Notes under the pieces: generated by a model
Told to the model about the DNA's origin: nothing
What the model saw: the letters and a program-made list of their open reading frames with translations, nothing else
The model's database searches: none
Position numbers and translations under genes: made by a program
Shown: piece after piece, positions 50,074 to 58,821 of the stretch
Numbering within the stretch: the stretch's first letter is position 1
Layout: each line of letters starts with the position of its first letter
Source: PALSA-505 sp963762615
GTDB lineage: Bacteria; Actinomycetota; Actinomycetes; Streptosporangiales; Streptosporangiaceae
Assembly (NCBI GenBank): GCA_963762615.1
Contig: CAVXLG010000005.1
Coordinates: forward strand, 1-64,000
Reading direction: 5' to 3'
Length of the DNA stretch: 64,000 bases

Positions 50074-52419
50074 GTGTCATCGGCGGCGGTCACGGGCGAG
50101 GCGTCATCGGCGCCCCGCGAGGTTGACCTTTCGGTCCGGGGGATGACGTGTGCCGCGTGCGCGGCCCGGGTGGAGAAGAAGCTCAACGCGATTGACGGCG
50201 TCTCGGCGACGGTGAACTTCGCCACCGAGAGGGCAACGGTCACTGTCCCGGCGTCGGTACCGGTGCGGCGGCTGGTCGAGGCGGTCGAGCAGGCGGGTTA
50301 CGGCGCTGACGTGGCCGGTGACGGCGCGGGCGAGGCGGGTGAGGACGGCCTGGATGCGGCGCGCGTCATCTATCTGCGGAACAGGCTGGTCGTGGCGCTG
50401 GTGTTCTTCATCCCGCTGAGTGACCTGTCGGTGCTGCTGTCGCTGTTCCCGTCAACGCGGTTCCCGGGCTGGCAGTGGGTGCTGGTGGCGCTGGCCGCGC
50501 CGGTGGTGATCTGGGCGGCCTGGCCGTTCCACCAGGCCGCGCTGCGGAACGCCCGGCACGGCTCGGTCTCGATGGACACGCTGGTGTCGCTGGGTATCAC
50601 GGCGGCAACTGGCTGGTCGCTGTATGCGATGTTCGTTCTGGACCGGGGCCAGGCGCGGCTCAGCGCCTGGTACCTGCTGCTGCATGCCTCCGGCGGCGGC
50701 ATCTACCTGGAGGTCGCCGCGTCGGTGACGACGTTTTTGCTGGCGGGCCGGCTGTATGAGGCCAAGGCGCGGCGGGACGCCGGGGACGCGATGCGGGAGC
50801 TGGCCGCGGCGGGCGCGAGGGACGCGTGCGTGCTGCAAGCCGACGGCACCGAGCGCCGGATCCCGGTCACCGAACTGCGCGCGGGACAGCGGTTCGTGGT
50901 GCGGCCCGGCGAGCGGATCGCCGCCGACGGGCAGGTGGAGTTCGGCCAGTCGGCGGTGGACCGCAGCATGATGACCGGGGAGTCGGTGCCGGCCGAGGTC
51001 GCCGAGGGCGACGCCGTGACCGCGGGCACGGTGGTGGCGGCGGGCAGGCTGGTCGTGCGCGCGGTCAAGGTGGGCAGTGATACCCAGCTCGCGCACCTGG
51101 TCGCTCTGGTGGAGCAGGCGCAGTCGCAGAAGGCCGCGATCCAGCGGCTCGCCGACCGGATCTCGGCTGTCTTCGTTCCCGCGGTGCTGGTGGCCTCGGT
51201 CCTGACGCTGGCCGGCTGGCTGCTGGCCGGCAGTACCGCGGAGCATGCGTTCAGCGCCGCCCTGGCGGTCCTGATCATCGCCTGCCCGTGCGCGCTAGGC
51301 CTGGCGACCCCGGCGGCGCTGATGGTGGCCTGCGGGCGGGGCGCCCAGCTGGGGATCTTCATCAAGAGGTATGAGGCGCTGGAGTCCTCGCGCGCGGTTG
51401 ACACCGTGCTGCTGGACAAGACCGGAACGGTCACCGCCGGGGTGATGACCGTGACCGGAGTCCGAGCCGGCGGCGGGACCAGCCGGGAGGTCCTGCTCCG
51501 GTACGCCGGCGCGGTGGAACAGGCGTCGGAACATCCGGTGGCCGCGGCAATCAGCAAGGCAGCGCGCGCGGAACTCGGCTGCCTGCCGCAGGCGGCCGGG
51601 TTCGCGGCCGTGCCAGGGCTGGGGGCACGCGGGTCGGTGGATGGCCTGGAGGTGATCGTCGGCCGCGAGAGCCTGTTCCGGCGGCTGGGCATGACGGTCC
51701 CGGTAACGGTGGCAGAGCAGTGCCGCCGGTGGGAGCAGGGGGGCCGCACCACGGTGCTGGCCGGGTGGGACGGCCGCGCGCGGGGAGCGGTCGCGGTCGC
51801 CGATACGGTCAAGCCGTCCGCCGCCGCGGCCGTCGCCGGATTGCGGCGGCTGGGGCTGCGCACCGTTCTGCTGACCGGAGACAGCCCGGCTACCGCCCGG
51901 GCGGTAGCGGCCGAGGCCGGTACCGACGAGGTGATCGCCGGGGCGCTGCCCGATCACAAGGTCACCGTGATCAGGGACCTGCAAGCCCGCGGTCACCGGG
52001 TCGCCATGGTCGGCGACGGGGTCAACGACGGGCCCGCCCTGGCCGCGGCCGACCTCGGGCTGGCGCTGGGCACCGGCACCGACGTGGCGATCAGCGCCGC
52101 GGACATGATCTTGCTGCGGGACGACCTCGGCGCCGTCCCGGACGCGATCGCGCTGGCTCGCGGTACGCTCGCCACGATCCGGGGCAACCTTGCCTGGGCG
52201 TTCGGTTACAACATCGCGGCGATCCCGCTTGCGGCCGCCGGCTTCCTCAACCCCCTGATTGCGGGAGCGGCCATGGCCGCCTCCTCCGCCTTCGTCGTAG
52301 CCAACAGCGTGCGGCTGCGGCGGTTCGGGCACCCGGCCGGAGCGGGACGGCCGGGGGTACCTGCTGGCGCCGTTGAACCAGCTGAAGCAGAGGAGCAGAT
52401 GGCGTTATGCCGGGGATGA
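50074..52419 (+). CDS. copA: Cu+-transporting P1B-type ATPase (CopA-like)
   Basis: 781 residues from GTG 50074 (GGAGGG about 10 bases upstream; ATG 50002 is the alternative). One N-terminal heavy-metal domain with M-T-C-A-A-C at 24-29 (VDLSVRGMTCAACAARVEKKLNAIDGVSATVNFATERATVTV). Transmembrane copper motif IIACPCALGLATPAA (C404-P405-C406), phosphorylation D448 in DKTGTVTAGVM, HP motif SEHPVAAAI, hinge GDGVNDGPALAAADLGLALGTGTDVAISAADM. It exports Cu+ (or Ag+) across the membrane using ATP. Its end overlaps the next gene by 13 bases, so the copper genes form one transcript. Confidence 0.93.
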   Translation: MSSAAVTGEASSAPREVDLSVRGMTCAACAARVEKKLNAIDGVSATVNFATERATVTVPASVPVRRLVEAVEQAGYGADVAGDGAGEAGEDGLDAARVIYLRNRLVVALVFFIPLSDLSVLLSLFPSTRFPGWQWVLVALAAPVVIWAAWPFHQAALRNARHGSVSMDTLVSLGITAATGWSLYAMFVLDRGQARLSAWYLLLHASGGGIYLEVAASVTTFLLAGRLYEAKARRDAGDAMRELAAAGARDACVLQADGTERRIPVTELRAGQRFVVRPGERIAADGQVEFGQSAVDRSMMTGESVPAEVAEGDAVTAGTVVAAGRLVVRAVKVGSDTQLAHLVALVEQAQSQKAAIQRLADRISAVFVPAVLVASVLTLAGWLLAGSTAEHAFSAALAVLIIACPCALGLATPAALMVACGRGAQLGIFIKRYEALESSRAVDTVLLDKTGTVTAGVMTVTGVRAGGGTSREVLLRYAGAVEQASEHPVAAAISKAARAELGCLPQAAGFAAVPGLGARGSVDGLEVIVGRESLFRRLGMTVPVTVAEQCRRWEQGGRTTVLAGWDGRARGAVAVADTVKPSAAAAVAGLRRLGLRTVLLTGDSPATARAVAAEAGTDEVIAGALPDHKVTVIRDLQARGHRVAMVGDGVNDGPALAAADLGLALGTGTDVAISAADMILLRDDLGAVPDAIALARGTLATIRGNLAWAFGYNIAAIPLAAAGFLNPLIAGAAMAASSAFVVANSVRLRRFGHPAGAGRPGVPAGAVEPAEAEEQMALCRG

Positions 52420-54284
52420 ACTCCGGGGTCAATGTCAACGACCCCGTCGTGGTGGCGGCGTTCAAGTCGACGCTGCTGCATCAGGGGATCATCGCGCTGC
52501 TGATCTTCACGGTGCTGGGACTGACCTGGATCAGCGTGCGGGCGTGGCTGCCTATGGCAGCCCAGCCAGGCTCGGCGACCGCGGGCGGGCCGCCCGCCGC
52601 CGCCGAGCCCGCCTGGCGGCAGCTGCTGCGGGTCGGCTTCGGCCTCATCTGGGTCTTCGACGGGATCTTGCAGGCCCAGCCGAAGATGGCAATCGGCCTG
52701 CCGTCGCAGGTGATCCAGCCCACGGCGGCGAGCTCGCCGCACTGGGTGCAGCAGGTGGTGAACTGGGCCGGGACCAACTGGTCCTATCACCCGATGCAGG
52801 CCGGGGCCTCGGCGGTGTGGATCCAGGTCGGGATCGGCGTCTGGCTGCTAGCCGCGGCGCGGGGCCGCTGGTCCCGGCTGGCCGGGGTAGCCAGCGTCGG
52901 CTGGGGACTGGTGGTCTGGGTCTTCGGCGAGTCATTCGGCGGTATCTTCGCCCCTGGCCTGACCTGGCTGTTCGGTGCCCCGGGCGCGGCGGGAATCTAC
53001 TGCGTGGCCGGTGCGCTGATCGCGCTGCCCGAGCGGATGTGGCACAGCCCGCGGCTCGGGCGGGCGATCCTGGCCGGACTGGGCCTGTTCCTGGTCGGGA
53101 TGGCGGTGCTGCAGGCCTGGCCGGGACGCGGATTCTGGCAGGGGATCTCCCACGGGCAGCCAGGCACCCTGGCCGGCATGACCGGGTCGATGGCGCAGAC
53201 GCCGCAGCCGCGCTTCCTGTCCGGGTGGGTCAATGCCTTCACCGGCTTCGATGAGGCGCACGGGTTCGCGGTCAACCTGTTCGCCGTGGTCGCTCTGGCA
53301 GTGATCGGCGGGATCTTCCTGACCGGCCGCCCGCGGCTGGTCCGCCCGGCGGTCATCGCGTTCATCGTGCTGTGCCTGGCGGACTGGGTGCTGATCGAGG
53401 ATTTCGGGTTCTTCGGCGGCCTGGGCACCGACCCCAACAGCATGATCCCGTTTGCCCTTCTGGCCATCGGCGGCTACCTCGCCCTGACCGAGGTGCCGGT
53501 GATGGCTGAGGTGCCGGTGATGGCTGAGGAGCCGGCGACGGCAGCGGAACCGGCGACCCCGCAGGTGGCCATGGCAGGCTGGCCGGACCGGCTCCGGCCG
53601 GCCTCGGTGCGGCGTTCGGTGGCGACGGCGAGCTTCGGGACGGTCGCATCGCTCGGCGCGCTCGGGCTGATCGTCCTCGGCGCGGCACCGATGGCCGCCG
53701 CCCAGGCCAGCGCGAACGCGGACCCGATCCTCGCCGAGGCCATCGCCGGGTCGACCGCGCCGCTGAACTTCCCCGCCAGGGGATTCCAGCTCACCGACCA
53801 GCACGGCCAGGCCGTGAGTCTGGCCAGCCTGCGCGGCAAGGTAGTGCTGCTTACCTTCCTCGATCCCGTGTGCACGAGCGACTGCCCGCTCATCGCCCAG
53901 GAGTTCCGTGCCGCAGGCCAGCTCCTCGGTGCCGACGCACGCAAGGTGGAACTGGTCGCGATCGTCGCCAACCCCGTCTACCACCAGGTCGCCGACACCC
54001 AGGCGTTCGACCGCCAGGAGCACATGAACCAGGTGCCCGACTGGCTCTACCTGACCGGCAGCGTGCCCCAGCTCCGGCAGGTGTGGAAGGAGTACGGGAT
54101 CTTCGCCCAGATCCTGCCCGCCGGCTCCATGATCGGCCACCCCGATGCTGCCTACGTCATCGACCAGGCCGGGCGCGTGCGCGAAGAACTCAACACCGAC
54201 CCCGGACCCGGAACCACCGCCACCAAGTCGTCGTTCGCGGTCCTGCTGGCCAACGCCGCCCGGCAGACCCTGAGGCCGTCATGA
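52407..54284 (+). CDS. Fusion of a multi-pass membrane domain and a SCO1/SenC thioredoxin-fold domain
   Basis: 625 residues. Residues about 20-370 form several membrane helices in a DoxX/quinol-oxidase-subunit-like arrangement (LLHQGIIALLIFTVLGLTWISV, LLRVGFGLIWVFDGILQAQPKM, WIQVGIGVWLLAA, HGFAVNLFAVVALAVIGGIFL, MIPFALLAIGGYLAL). A linker with imperfect repeats (EVPVMAEVPVMAEEPATAAEPAT) and a TM segment (about 410-435) follow. Residues about 455-620 are a SCO domain: FQLTDQHGQAVSLASLRGKVVLLTFLDPVCTSDCPLIAQEF (C489xxxC493) and IGHPDAAYVID (H578), the canonical Cu ligands. It probably delivers copper to an oxidase or handles thiols outside the membrane. Gene fusion in this order is unusual. Confidence 0.82.
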   Translation: MPGMNSGVNVNDPVVVAAFKSTLLHQGIIALLIFTVLGLTWISVRAWLPMAAQPGSATAGGPPAAAEPAWRQLLRVGFGLIWVFDGILQAQPKMAIGLPSQVIQPTAASSPHWVQQVVNWAGTNWSYHPMQAGASAVWIQVGIGVWLLAAARGRWSRLAGVASVGWGLVVWVFGESFGGIFAPGLTWLFGAPGAAGIYCVAGALIALPERMWHSPRLGRAILAGLGLFLVGMAVLQAWPGRGFWQGISHGQPGTLAGMTGSMAQTPQPRFLSGWVNAFTGFDEAHGFAVNLFAVVALAVIGGIFLTGRPRLVRPAVIAFIVLCLADWVLIEDFGFFGGLGTDPNSMIPFALLAIGGYLALTEVPVMAEVPVMAEEPATAAEPATPQVAMAGWPDRLRPASVRRSVATASFGTVASLGALGLIVLGAAPMAAAQASANADPILAEAIAGSTAPLNFPARGFQLTDQHGQAVSLASLRGKVVLLTFLDPVCTSDCPLIAQEFRAAGQLLGADARKVELVAIVANPVYHQVADTQAFDRQEHMNQVPDWLYLTGSVPQLRQVWKEYGIFAQILPAGSMIGHPDAAYVIDQAGRVREELNTDPGPGTTATKSSFAVLLANAARQTLRPS

Positions 54285-55456
54285 ACCGGCGCACTGGCCT
54301 GACATGCCTGCTGGCGCTGACGGTCCTGAGCGCCGGCTGTGGCCCTGCGGCCGGCCAGGCCAGTTCCGCTGCCAGCCCTGTCCAGCCGCTGTCCCTTACC
54401 ACCTCCCTGGACACTGCCGCGGGAACATGGGCAGTCGCCGTCATGGGCGGGCCGGCCGCCAGCCACAACAACTTCTGGCAGCTATTCGTCCGCCCCGCCG
54501 CGGCCGGCACCTGGCGCCTGGTCACCCCGCCCGGGGTAGCCAGCAACGGCGGCCTGGTCGTCGCCAGCTCCGGCAGCGGGCCGGTGGTGGCCGGATTCCG
54601 GCCAAGCCAGGACCTGTCCTACTCCCCGCTCGCCACCACCCACGACAACGGCACCGCCTGGACGCCCGCGATCTTGGACGCCGGGCTCGCCGATGTACCC
54701 GATGCCCTCGCCGTGGCGCCGGCCGGCGGCCGCCTGCTCGCGATGCTGGCAAATGGCAACGCAGAGATCTCCGGTCCCAACGGAACCGCCTGGACCAGGC
54801 TGGCCAGCCGGCGCGCACTGGCCGCCACGGCGGCCGGGCGGCACTGCGGGCTGCGGTCCCTCACCGCCGCCGGATATACCCCCGCTGGGCTGCCGCTGCT
54901 GGCCGGAACGTGCTCCCGGCCCGGAACCGCGGGCATCTTCGCCGCCAGCAACCGGACCTGGCAGGCGGCAGGGCCCCTGACGCCCGCCGCGCTGGCCCGC
55001 CAGCAGATCACCGTCCTGCGGCTAGCCAGCAGCGCCAACCACATCGTCGCACTGCTGGCAGCAGGCAGCGGGCATGCCACCAGGCTTCTCGCGGCGTGGT
55101 CGGCCGGCGGCAGCGGGCGCTGGAGCGTGTCACCCCCCCTCCGGCCCGGCGGCGCCGCACTGGCCTCGGCATCGTTCGGGCCAGGCGGCGCGGTCGCCGT
55201 CGTCACGACAGGCAACCGCGGCGCGGTGATCACCGGCAGCCGGCGGCCACTGGCGCGCCCTGCCCGCGCTGCCGCCAGGCACCGTGACGCTGGCCCCCGG
55301 GACCGGCAGCCAGATAGAGGCGCTGGCCGTCCACCGCGCCACGCTGACCGTCTGGCAGCTCCCCTCCGGCGGCCCCCGCTGGGCGCCAAGGCAGGTCATC
55401 AGCGTCCCCATCCAGTTCGGATCCTCAGGCTGAACCCAGCACACCGACCAGCCTGA
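54281..55456 (+). CDS. Secreted lipoprotein of the copper island, C-terminus frameshifted
   Basis: ATG 54281 overlaps the stop of the SCO fusion (ATGA). Signal peptide with lipobox L-S-A-G-C (MNRRTGLTCLLALTVLSAGC). The mature part has repeated beta-propeller-like blocks (GTWRLVTPPGVASNGGLVVASSGSGPVVAGF, TTHDNGTAWTPAIL, NGTAWTRLAS). Near 55242 the coding signal moves frame: the other frame continues WRALPALPPGTVTLAPGTGSQIEALAVHRATLTVWQLPSGG to a stop at 55431-55433, whereas the printed frame turns into Arg/Pro-rich nonsense and ends at 55456. One extra C explains it. Family unassigned; context suggests an extracytoplasmic copper-related role. Confidence 0.68.
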   Translation: MNRRTGLTCLLALTVLSAGCGPAAGQASSAASPVQPLSLTTSLDTAAGTWAVAVMGGPAASHNNFWQLFVRPAAAGTWRLVTPPGVASNGGLVVASSGSGPVVAGFRPSQDLSYSPLATTHDNGTAWTPAILDAGLADVPDALAVAPAGGRLLAMLANGNAEISGPNGTAWTRLASRRALAATAAGRHCGLRSLTAAGYTPAGLPLLAGTCSRPGTAGIFAASNRTWQAAGPLTPAALARQQITVLRLASSANHIVALLAAGSGHATRLLAAWSAGGSGRWSVSPPLRPGGAALASASFGPGGAVAVVTTGNRGAVITGSRRPLARPARAAARHRDAGPRDRQPDRGAGRPPRHADRLAAPLRRPPLGAKAGHQRPHPVRILRLNPAHRPA

Positions 55457-55680
55457 CCGGCGGGCCACCGCCCTGCCGGTCACCGAAGGCCAACCGGCCG
55501 GTCCCGGCTGCCTGGCGGCGCCCGCGGGAGGGCCGCAGCAGCACGATACGCCGGGCAGCGGCCGGCCGCGATGCTCGCCGCCGGCGGCCGCCCGGACCCG
55601 CTCCGGCCGGCGCGGGCGTAATCTGGCTGCCTGAAGCGTCGGCGCTCAGCCGGGACGACGTGCGCGGGCCGGAGGACGGC

Positions 55681-55962
55681 ATGTACGGGTACACGGAAAA
55701 CAAGGACGCCTACATCAAGCGGCTGCGCCGCATCGAAGGCCAGGTTCGCGGGCTGCAGCGGATGGTCGAGGACGACAAGTACTGCATCGACATCCTCACC
55801 CAGGTCGCCGCAGCCACGAAGGCACTCCAGTCGGTGGCGATCGGCCTGCTCGAAGAACACCTCGGCCACTGCGTCGTCGAAGCAGTCGCCGAAGGCGGCG
55901 ACACCGCGACCGCCAAGATCCAGGAAGCCTCGGACGCGATCGCGCGGCTGGTACGATCCTGA
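55681..55962 (+). CDS. csoR: CsoR-family copper-sensing repressor
   Basis: 93 residues from ATG 55681 with CGGAGGA upstream. All-helical DUF156 fold: DAYIKRLRRIEGQVRGLQRMVEDDKYCIDILTQVAAATKALQSVAIGLLEEHLGHCVVEAV. The copper ligands are conserved: C35, H60 and C64 (Cys-x24-His-x3-Cys, the CsoR W-X-Y-Z fingerprint). It represses copper genes in the absence of Cu+ and releases DNA when Cu+ binds. Likely targets are the array at 49796-49883 and this operon. Placed 3' of the export genes, it may be transcribed with them or alone from the 225-base gap. Confidence 0.93.
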   Translation: MYGYTENKDAYIKRLRRIEGQVRGLQRMVEDDKYCIDILTQVAAATKALQSVAIGLLEEHLGHCVVEAVAEGGDTATAKIQEASDAIARLVRS

Positions 55963-56043
55963 GAATCCGCGCCCGCCGTGGCAGCTGCGCCTCCCCGTGA
56001 CGCTGCGCCCCCGCCGCGGCCGGCCACCGCTCAGCCGCCACGA

Positions 56044-57663
56044 TTATGGATCTGCGAGGCTGCCGTACACGGTCTGGGTGAACTCCTTCCCGCTGACCGT
56101 GAGGTCGAGGACGACATCGATCTGCCACGGGCCGGGGACCGGGTGAAGGGCGTACAGGTGGGCCGTGGCGACGGATTTGCCAGTGACCGTCTTCGGTGTC
56201 GTGCCGGCGGCGACCACCTTGCCGCTCGGGTTCACGAGGTAGAAGGTGAATTTGTTGTCGCGGCTGGCGTCTGCGGTGTGGAACTTGACGTTGAGATACC
56301 TCCGGCCGGTTGGCACGCTGATCTCGTAGGTGCTGATCTGTCCGACGTCCCGGCCCACGCTGCTCGTGATGAGTGTCCGGAACTGCCCCCCATGGGAAGG
56401 GATGAAGGTGCGCCGGGCCACCGGCAGCGACGTCCGGGCGCCGTCGCTCGCGGAGAACTGCACCGACTCGGGGTAGTCGCCGGGCTGGCGGGGCATCGCG
56501 ATGCGCAGCGGGATCGTCGCGCTGGAGTGGCCCGGGATCTTCACCGGAGGGGACGCGGCCGAGGTGAGGTAGTCCTGACCTGAGACCTTGAAGTGCATGG
56601 GCCCGCGGTAAGTGCCCGGCGGCTCCGGGCCCTGAGCGGGATCCACGTCCAGGCCCGACCACAGGATCCTGGCCGTCCACGTCCCTGGCTCGGGGTCAGA
56701 GACGGTGGCGTGCTGGATGTTGGGCACTCCCCCGTCGTTGACGCGGCCGTAGTTGTGGTTGCCAAAGGGGTCGTCGTAGGACTCCTGGACCAGGGCGCCC
56801 TGGGGGTTGAAGAGCTGGAACTGCAGGATGTTGCTGTTGGCCGGGTCGGGCCAGATCATGTCCGCGTCCAGCAGGTCCAGGCCGGGCGGCACCCTGAAGC
56901 TGAAGGTCTTGGCCGCCGTGGCTCCCTCGGGGGGGATCGGCTTGCTCCGGCTCGGTGCGCTGATCCGCTCCGTCATCACCTTGCCGATCTGGCGCTCGGG
57001 GCCGATCCACCGGTAGGTCCCGGCCACGGTGGCCGGCAAGCGGCTCGTGTTATAGACGGTGACGCTCTGGTCGCTCACCGAGCCGCCGCTCCCCGCCAGG
57101 TCGAGCTGCCAGGGCGAGACGACCAGGCTCGGGGAGTCCCCCGGGCCAGAGTCCTCGCTAGTGCCCGGCATCTGCTGGGCCGCCTTGACCGCGGCGTAGA
57201 CGTTGAGCAGGCCGTCTCCCTGCTGGTCGGCGGGGTTGTTGAGGTCGGTGGCGGTACTGGCCAGGATCTCCTGGACCACCTCAGGCGTGGGGCTGGCACC
57301 GTGATGAGTGTCGCGGTAGGCCTGGATCACGTCGGCGGCGGCTCCGGCGATCAGCGGCGCCGCTTCGCTGGTACCCCGCATGGCCTCGGTCGAGTAGTCG
57401 GGGCAGCCTCCGACGTTGGGGGCACAGGCCGCTTCCCCGCCGTACCAGCCAGGGGCGACCAGGTTCACCAGCTTGCCGGTGGGCGCCGTGCCACCCGAGG
57501 AGAGGGCGGCCATCTGGTTGCTCACGTAGCGGGGGTAGCCGTCATTCATGGCGACCAGGCGGAAGTTGTCCACCGCCCCGGCCGCGATGACGAGGGGATC
57601 GTCGGACGCGGCGATAACGGTGCCAGAGGCCCCACTGTCACCGGAGGACTCCACCACCGTCAC
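56044..57663 (-). CDS. Subtilisin-like (S8) protein, C-terminal piece after a one-base frameshift
   Basis: Continues the reading of the gene at 57671 in another frame: GVTVVESSGDSGASGTVIAASDDPLVIAAGAVDNF, then GWYGGEAACAPNVGGCPDYSTEAMRGTSEAAPLIAGAAADVIQAY with the catalytic Ser (G-T-S-E-A-A-P), DQQGDGLLNVYAAVKAAQQM. A long beta-rich C-terminal region follows (about 400 residues; LVVSPWQLDLAGSGGSVSDQSVTVYNTSRLPATVAGTY, LDVDPAQGPEPPGTYRGPMHFKVSG, VRVA-like domains, final KEFTQTVYGSLADP). The piece has no natural start of its own. Its end converges on csoR. Confidence 0.72.
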   Translation of the reverse strand: MTVVESSGDSGASGTVIAASDDPLVIAAGAVDNFRLVAMNDGYPRYVSNQMAALSSGGTAPTGKLVNLVAPGWYGGEAACAPNVGGCPDYSTEAMRGTSEAAPLIAGAAADVIQAYRDTHHGASPTPEVVQEILASTATDLNNPADQQGDGLLNVYAAVKAAQQMPGTSEDSGPGDSPSLVVSPWQLDLAGSGGSVSDQSVTVYNTSRLPATVAGTYRWIGPERQIGKVMTERISAPSRSKPIPPEGATAAKTFSFRVPPGLDLLDADMIWPDPANSNILQFQLFNPQGALVQESYDDPFGNHNYGRVNDGGVPNIQHATVSDPEPGTWTARILWSGLDVDPAQGPEPPGTYRGPMHFKVSGQDYLTSAASPPVKIPGHSSATIPLRIAMPRQPGDYPESVQFSASDGARTSLPVARRTFIPSHGGQFRTLITSSVGRDVGQISTYEISVPTGRRYLNVKFHTADASRDNKFTFYLVNPSGKVVAAGTTPKTVTGKSVATAHLYALHPVPGPWQIDVVLDLTVSGKEFTQTVYGSLADP

Positions 57664-57670
57664 CCCCGCC

Positions 57671-58729
57671 TCAACCGCCGCCTCGTCGGCTTGCGGCGAG
57701 GAGGTGGCCGAAGGAGCTAGGCGGCACCGAGTTGAGGCCGAACGACTCGGAGATCACGTCGGCGTGCACCTTGGCCACGACACGGTCGATCCCGGCGATG
57801 ACCTTTGACAGCGCCAGGATCGGGGTGTCGATCTGCGTCAGGTCCACGAGCGAGGCACCGGGGGCGTCACCCTTGATGTAGAAGGTGCAGCCCGGCGGCA
57901 CCGGTGAGAAGGGCAGCGCCTTTGAGTACTGGTAGGTGACGGTGCCCTGGGCGGCCATGGACGAGGCGTCCCCGTAGGTTTCGGCGTTCCCCTTGTCGAC
58001 CGTGTAGTTGGGGGCATCGATGATCACGTGGCTGCCGTTGGGACGGGTGAAGTTGGGGTTGCCCGCCATCTCGTTCAACCCATCGTTGGCGATGATCACG
58101 CCTTTGCCGGTGGCGACCGAGTTGGCCATCCGGGGGGCGCGGGGGTTGCCGTCAGAGGCGTGGACGTCGGCCACCGCCTCGGGCTCCTGCAGCGGGCGGG
58201 AAGGGCCGGCCGGGTTGAAGGGGCAGCTGGTCGCCTGAGCAGAGGCGGAGCGCCGCGGGACCGCCACAGCGCTCCTGAGCGGAGAGGGTGCCGAGCCCGG
58301 CGGTTGCATGTGAACGGATACGTCAGGCACGATCTCTGCCACCGCAGGGTCGCGGCGCAACCGGCTCACCTCTGCAGCCGACACGTGGGCGGCGACGGCG
58401 TCAGGCGCCACGAGCTGGGTGACCTCGGTGCCGCCGCTCGCCTTGATACTCGACACAATCGAGCGCTGATCGGCATGGGCTGCGGCGGTGCGCTGTGCCG
58501 CCTGGGTCCGCAGGTTGAGGTTGTCGTGCTGATCCTTCAGCACCACGATGACCGCCCCTCCCGAAGCGGCCCGTCCCACAGCCGGCGCCATGGGTGTCCC
58601 GCCACTGGAAGCGGCTGCCGCTTGCGGCAGCCAGGTGCCTCCCGTCACGGCGATGCTGAGTCCGGTGGCGAGCACCGTACCCGCCGTTACCAGGCGATGC
58701 CGACTCACCGTTACCTCCCGATCACTCAA
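57671..58729 (-). CDS. Subtilisin-like (S8) protein, N-terminal piece before the frameshift
   Basis: 352 residues from ATG 58729. Signal peptide (RHRLVTAGTVLATGLSIAVTGGTWLPQAAAA). An I9-like propeptide follows (VIVVLKDQHDNLNLRTQAAQRTAAAHADQRSI...RLRRDPAVAEIVPDVSV), then the start of the catalytic domain VATGKGVIIANDGLNEMAGNPNFTRPNG (Asp region) and ETYGDASSMAAQGTVTYQYSKALPF. The place of the canonical H-G-T-H active-site motif reads S-M-A-A-Q-G-T, so the catalytic His is not visible. The frame breaks at 57671: one extra C after AAGC would be removed to continue DEAAVEAGVTVVESSG. Either a pseudogene or an assembly error. Confidence 0.75.
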   Translation of the reverse strand: MSDREVTVSRHRLVTAGTVLATGLSIAVTGGTWLPQAAAASSGGTPMAPAVGRAASGGAVIVVLKDQHDNLNLRTQAAQRTAAAHADQRSIVSSIKASGGTEVTQLVAPDAVAAHVSAAEVSRLRRDPAVAEIVPDVSVHMQPPGSAPSPLRSAVAVPRRSASAQATSCPFNPAGPSRPLQEPEAVADVHASDGNPRAPRMANSVATGKGVIIANDGLNEMAGNPNFTRPNGSHVIIDAPNYTVDKGNAETYGDASSMAAQGTVTYQYSKALPFSPVPPGCTFYIKGDAPGASLVDLTQIDTPILALSKVIAGIDRVVAKVHADVISESFGLNSVPPSSFGHLLAASRRGGG

Positions 58730-58821
58730 CCGGATGGAACCCGTTGATTTTGCGCCGTGTGCTGATGGGAGTCAAATAATTTGAGCGTTGGTAGGTCGTG
58801 GGTGACCGCTATCGGCGGGTC

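Noticed and set aside
53870..54280. Upstream extension of the copper lipoprotein frame to 53870
   Set aside because: It overlaps the SCO domain coding sequence; the ATG at 54281 begins a proper signal peptide with lipobox.
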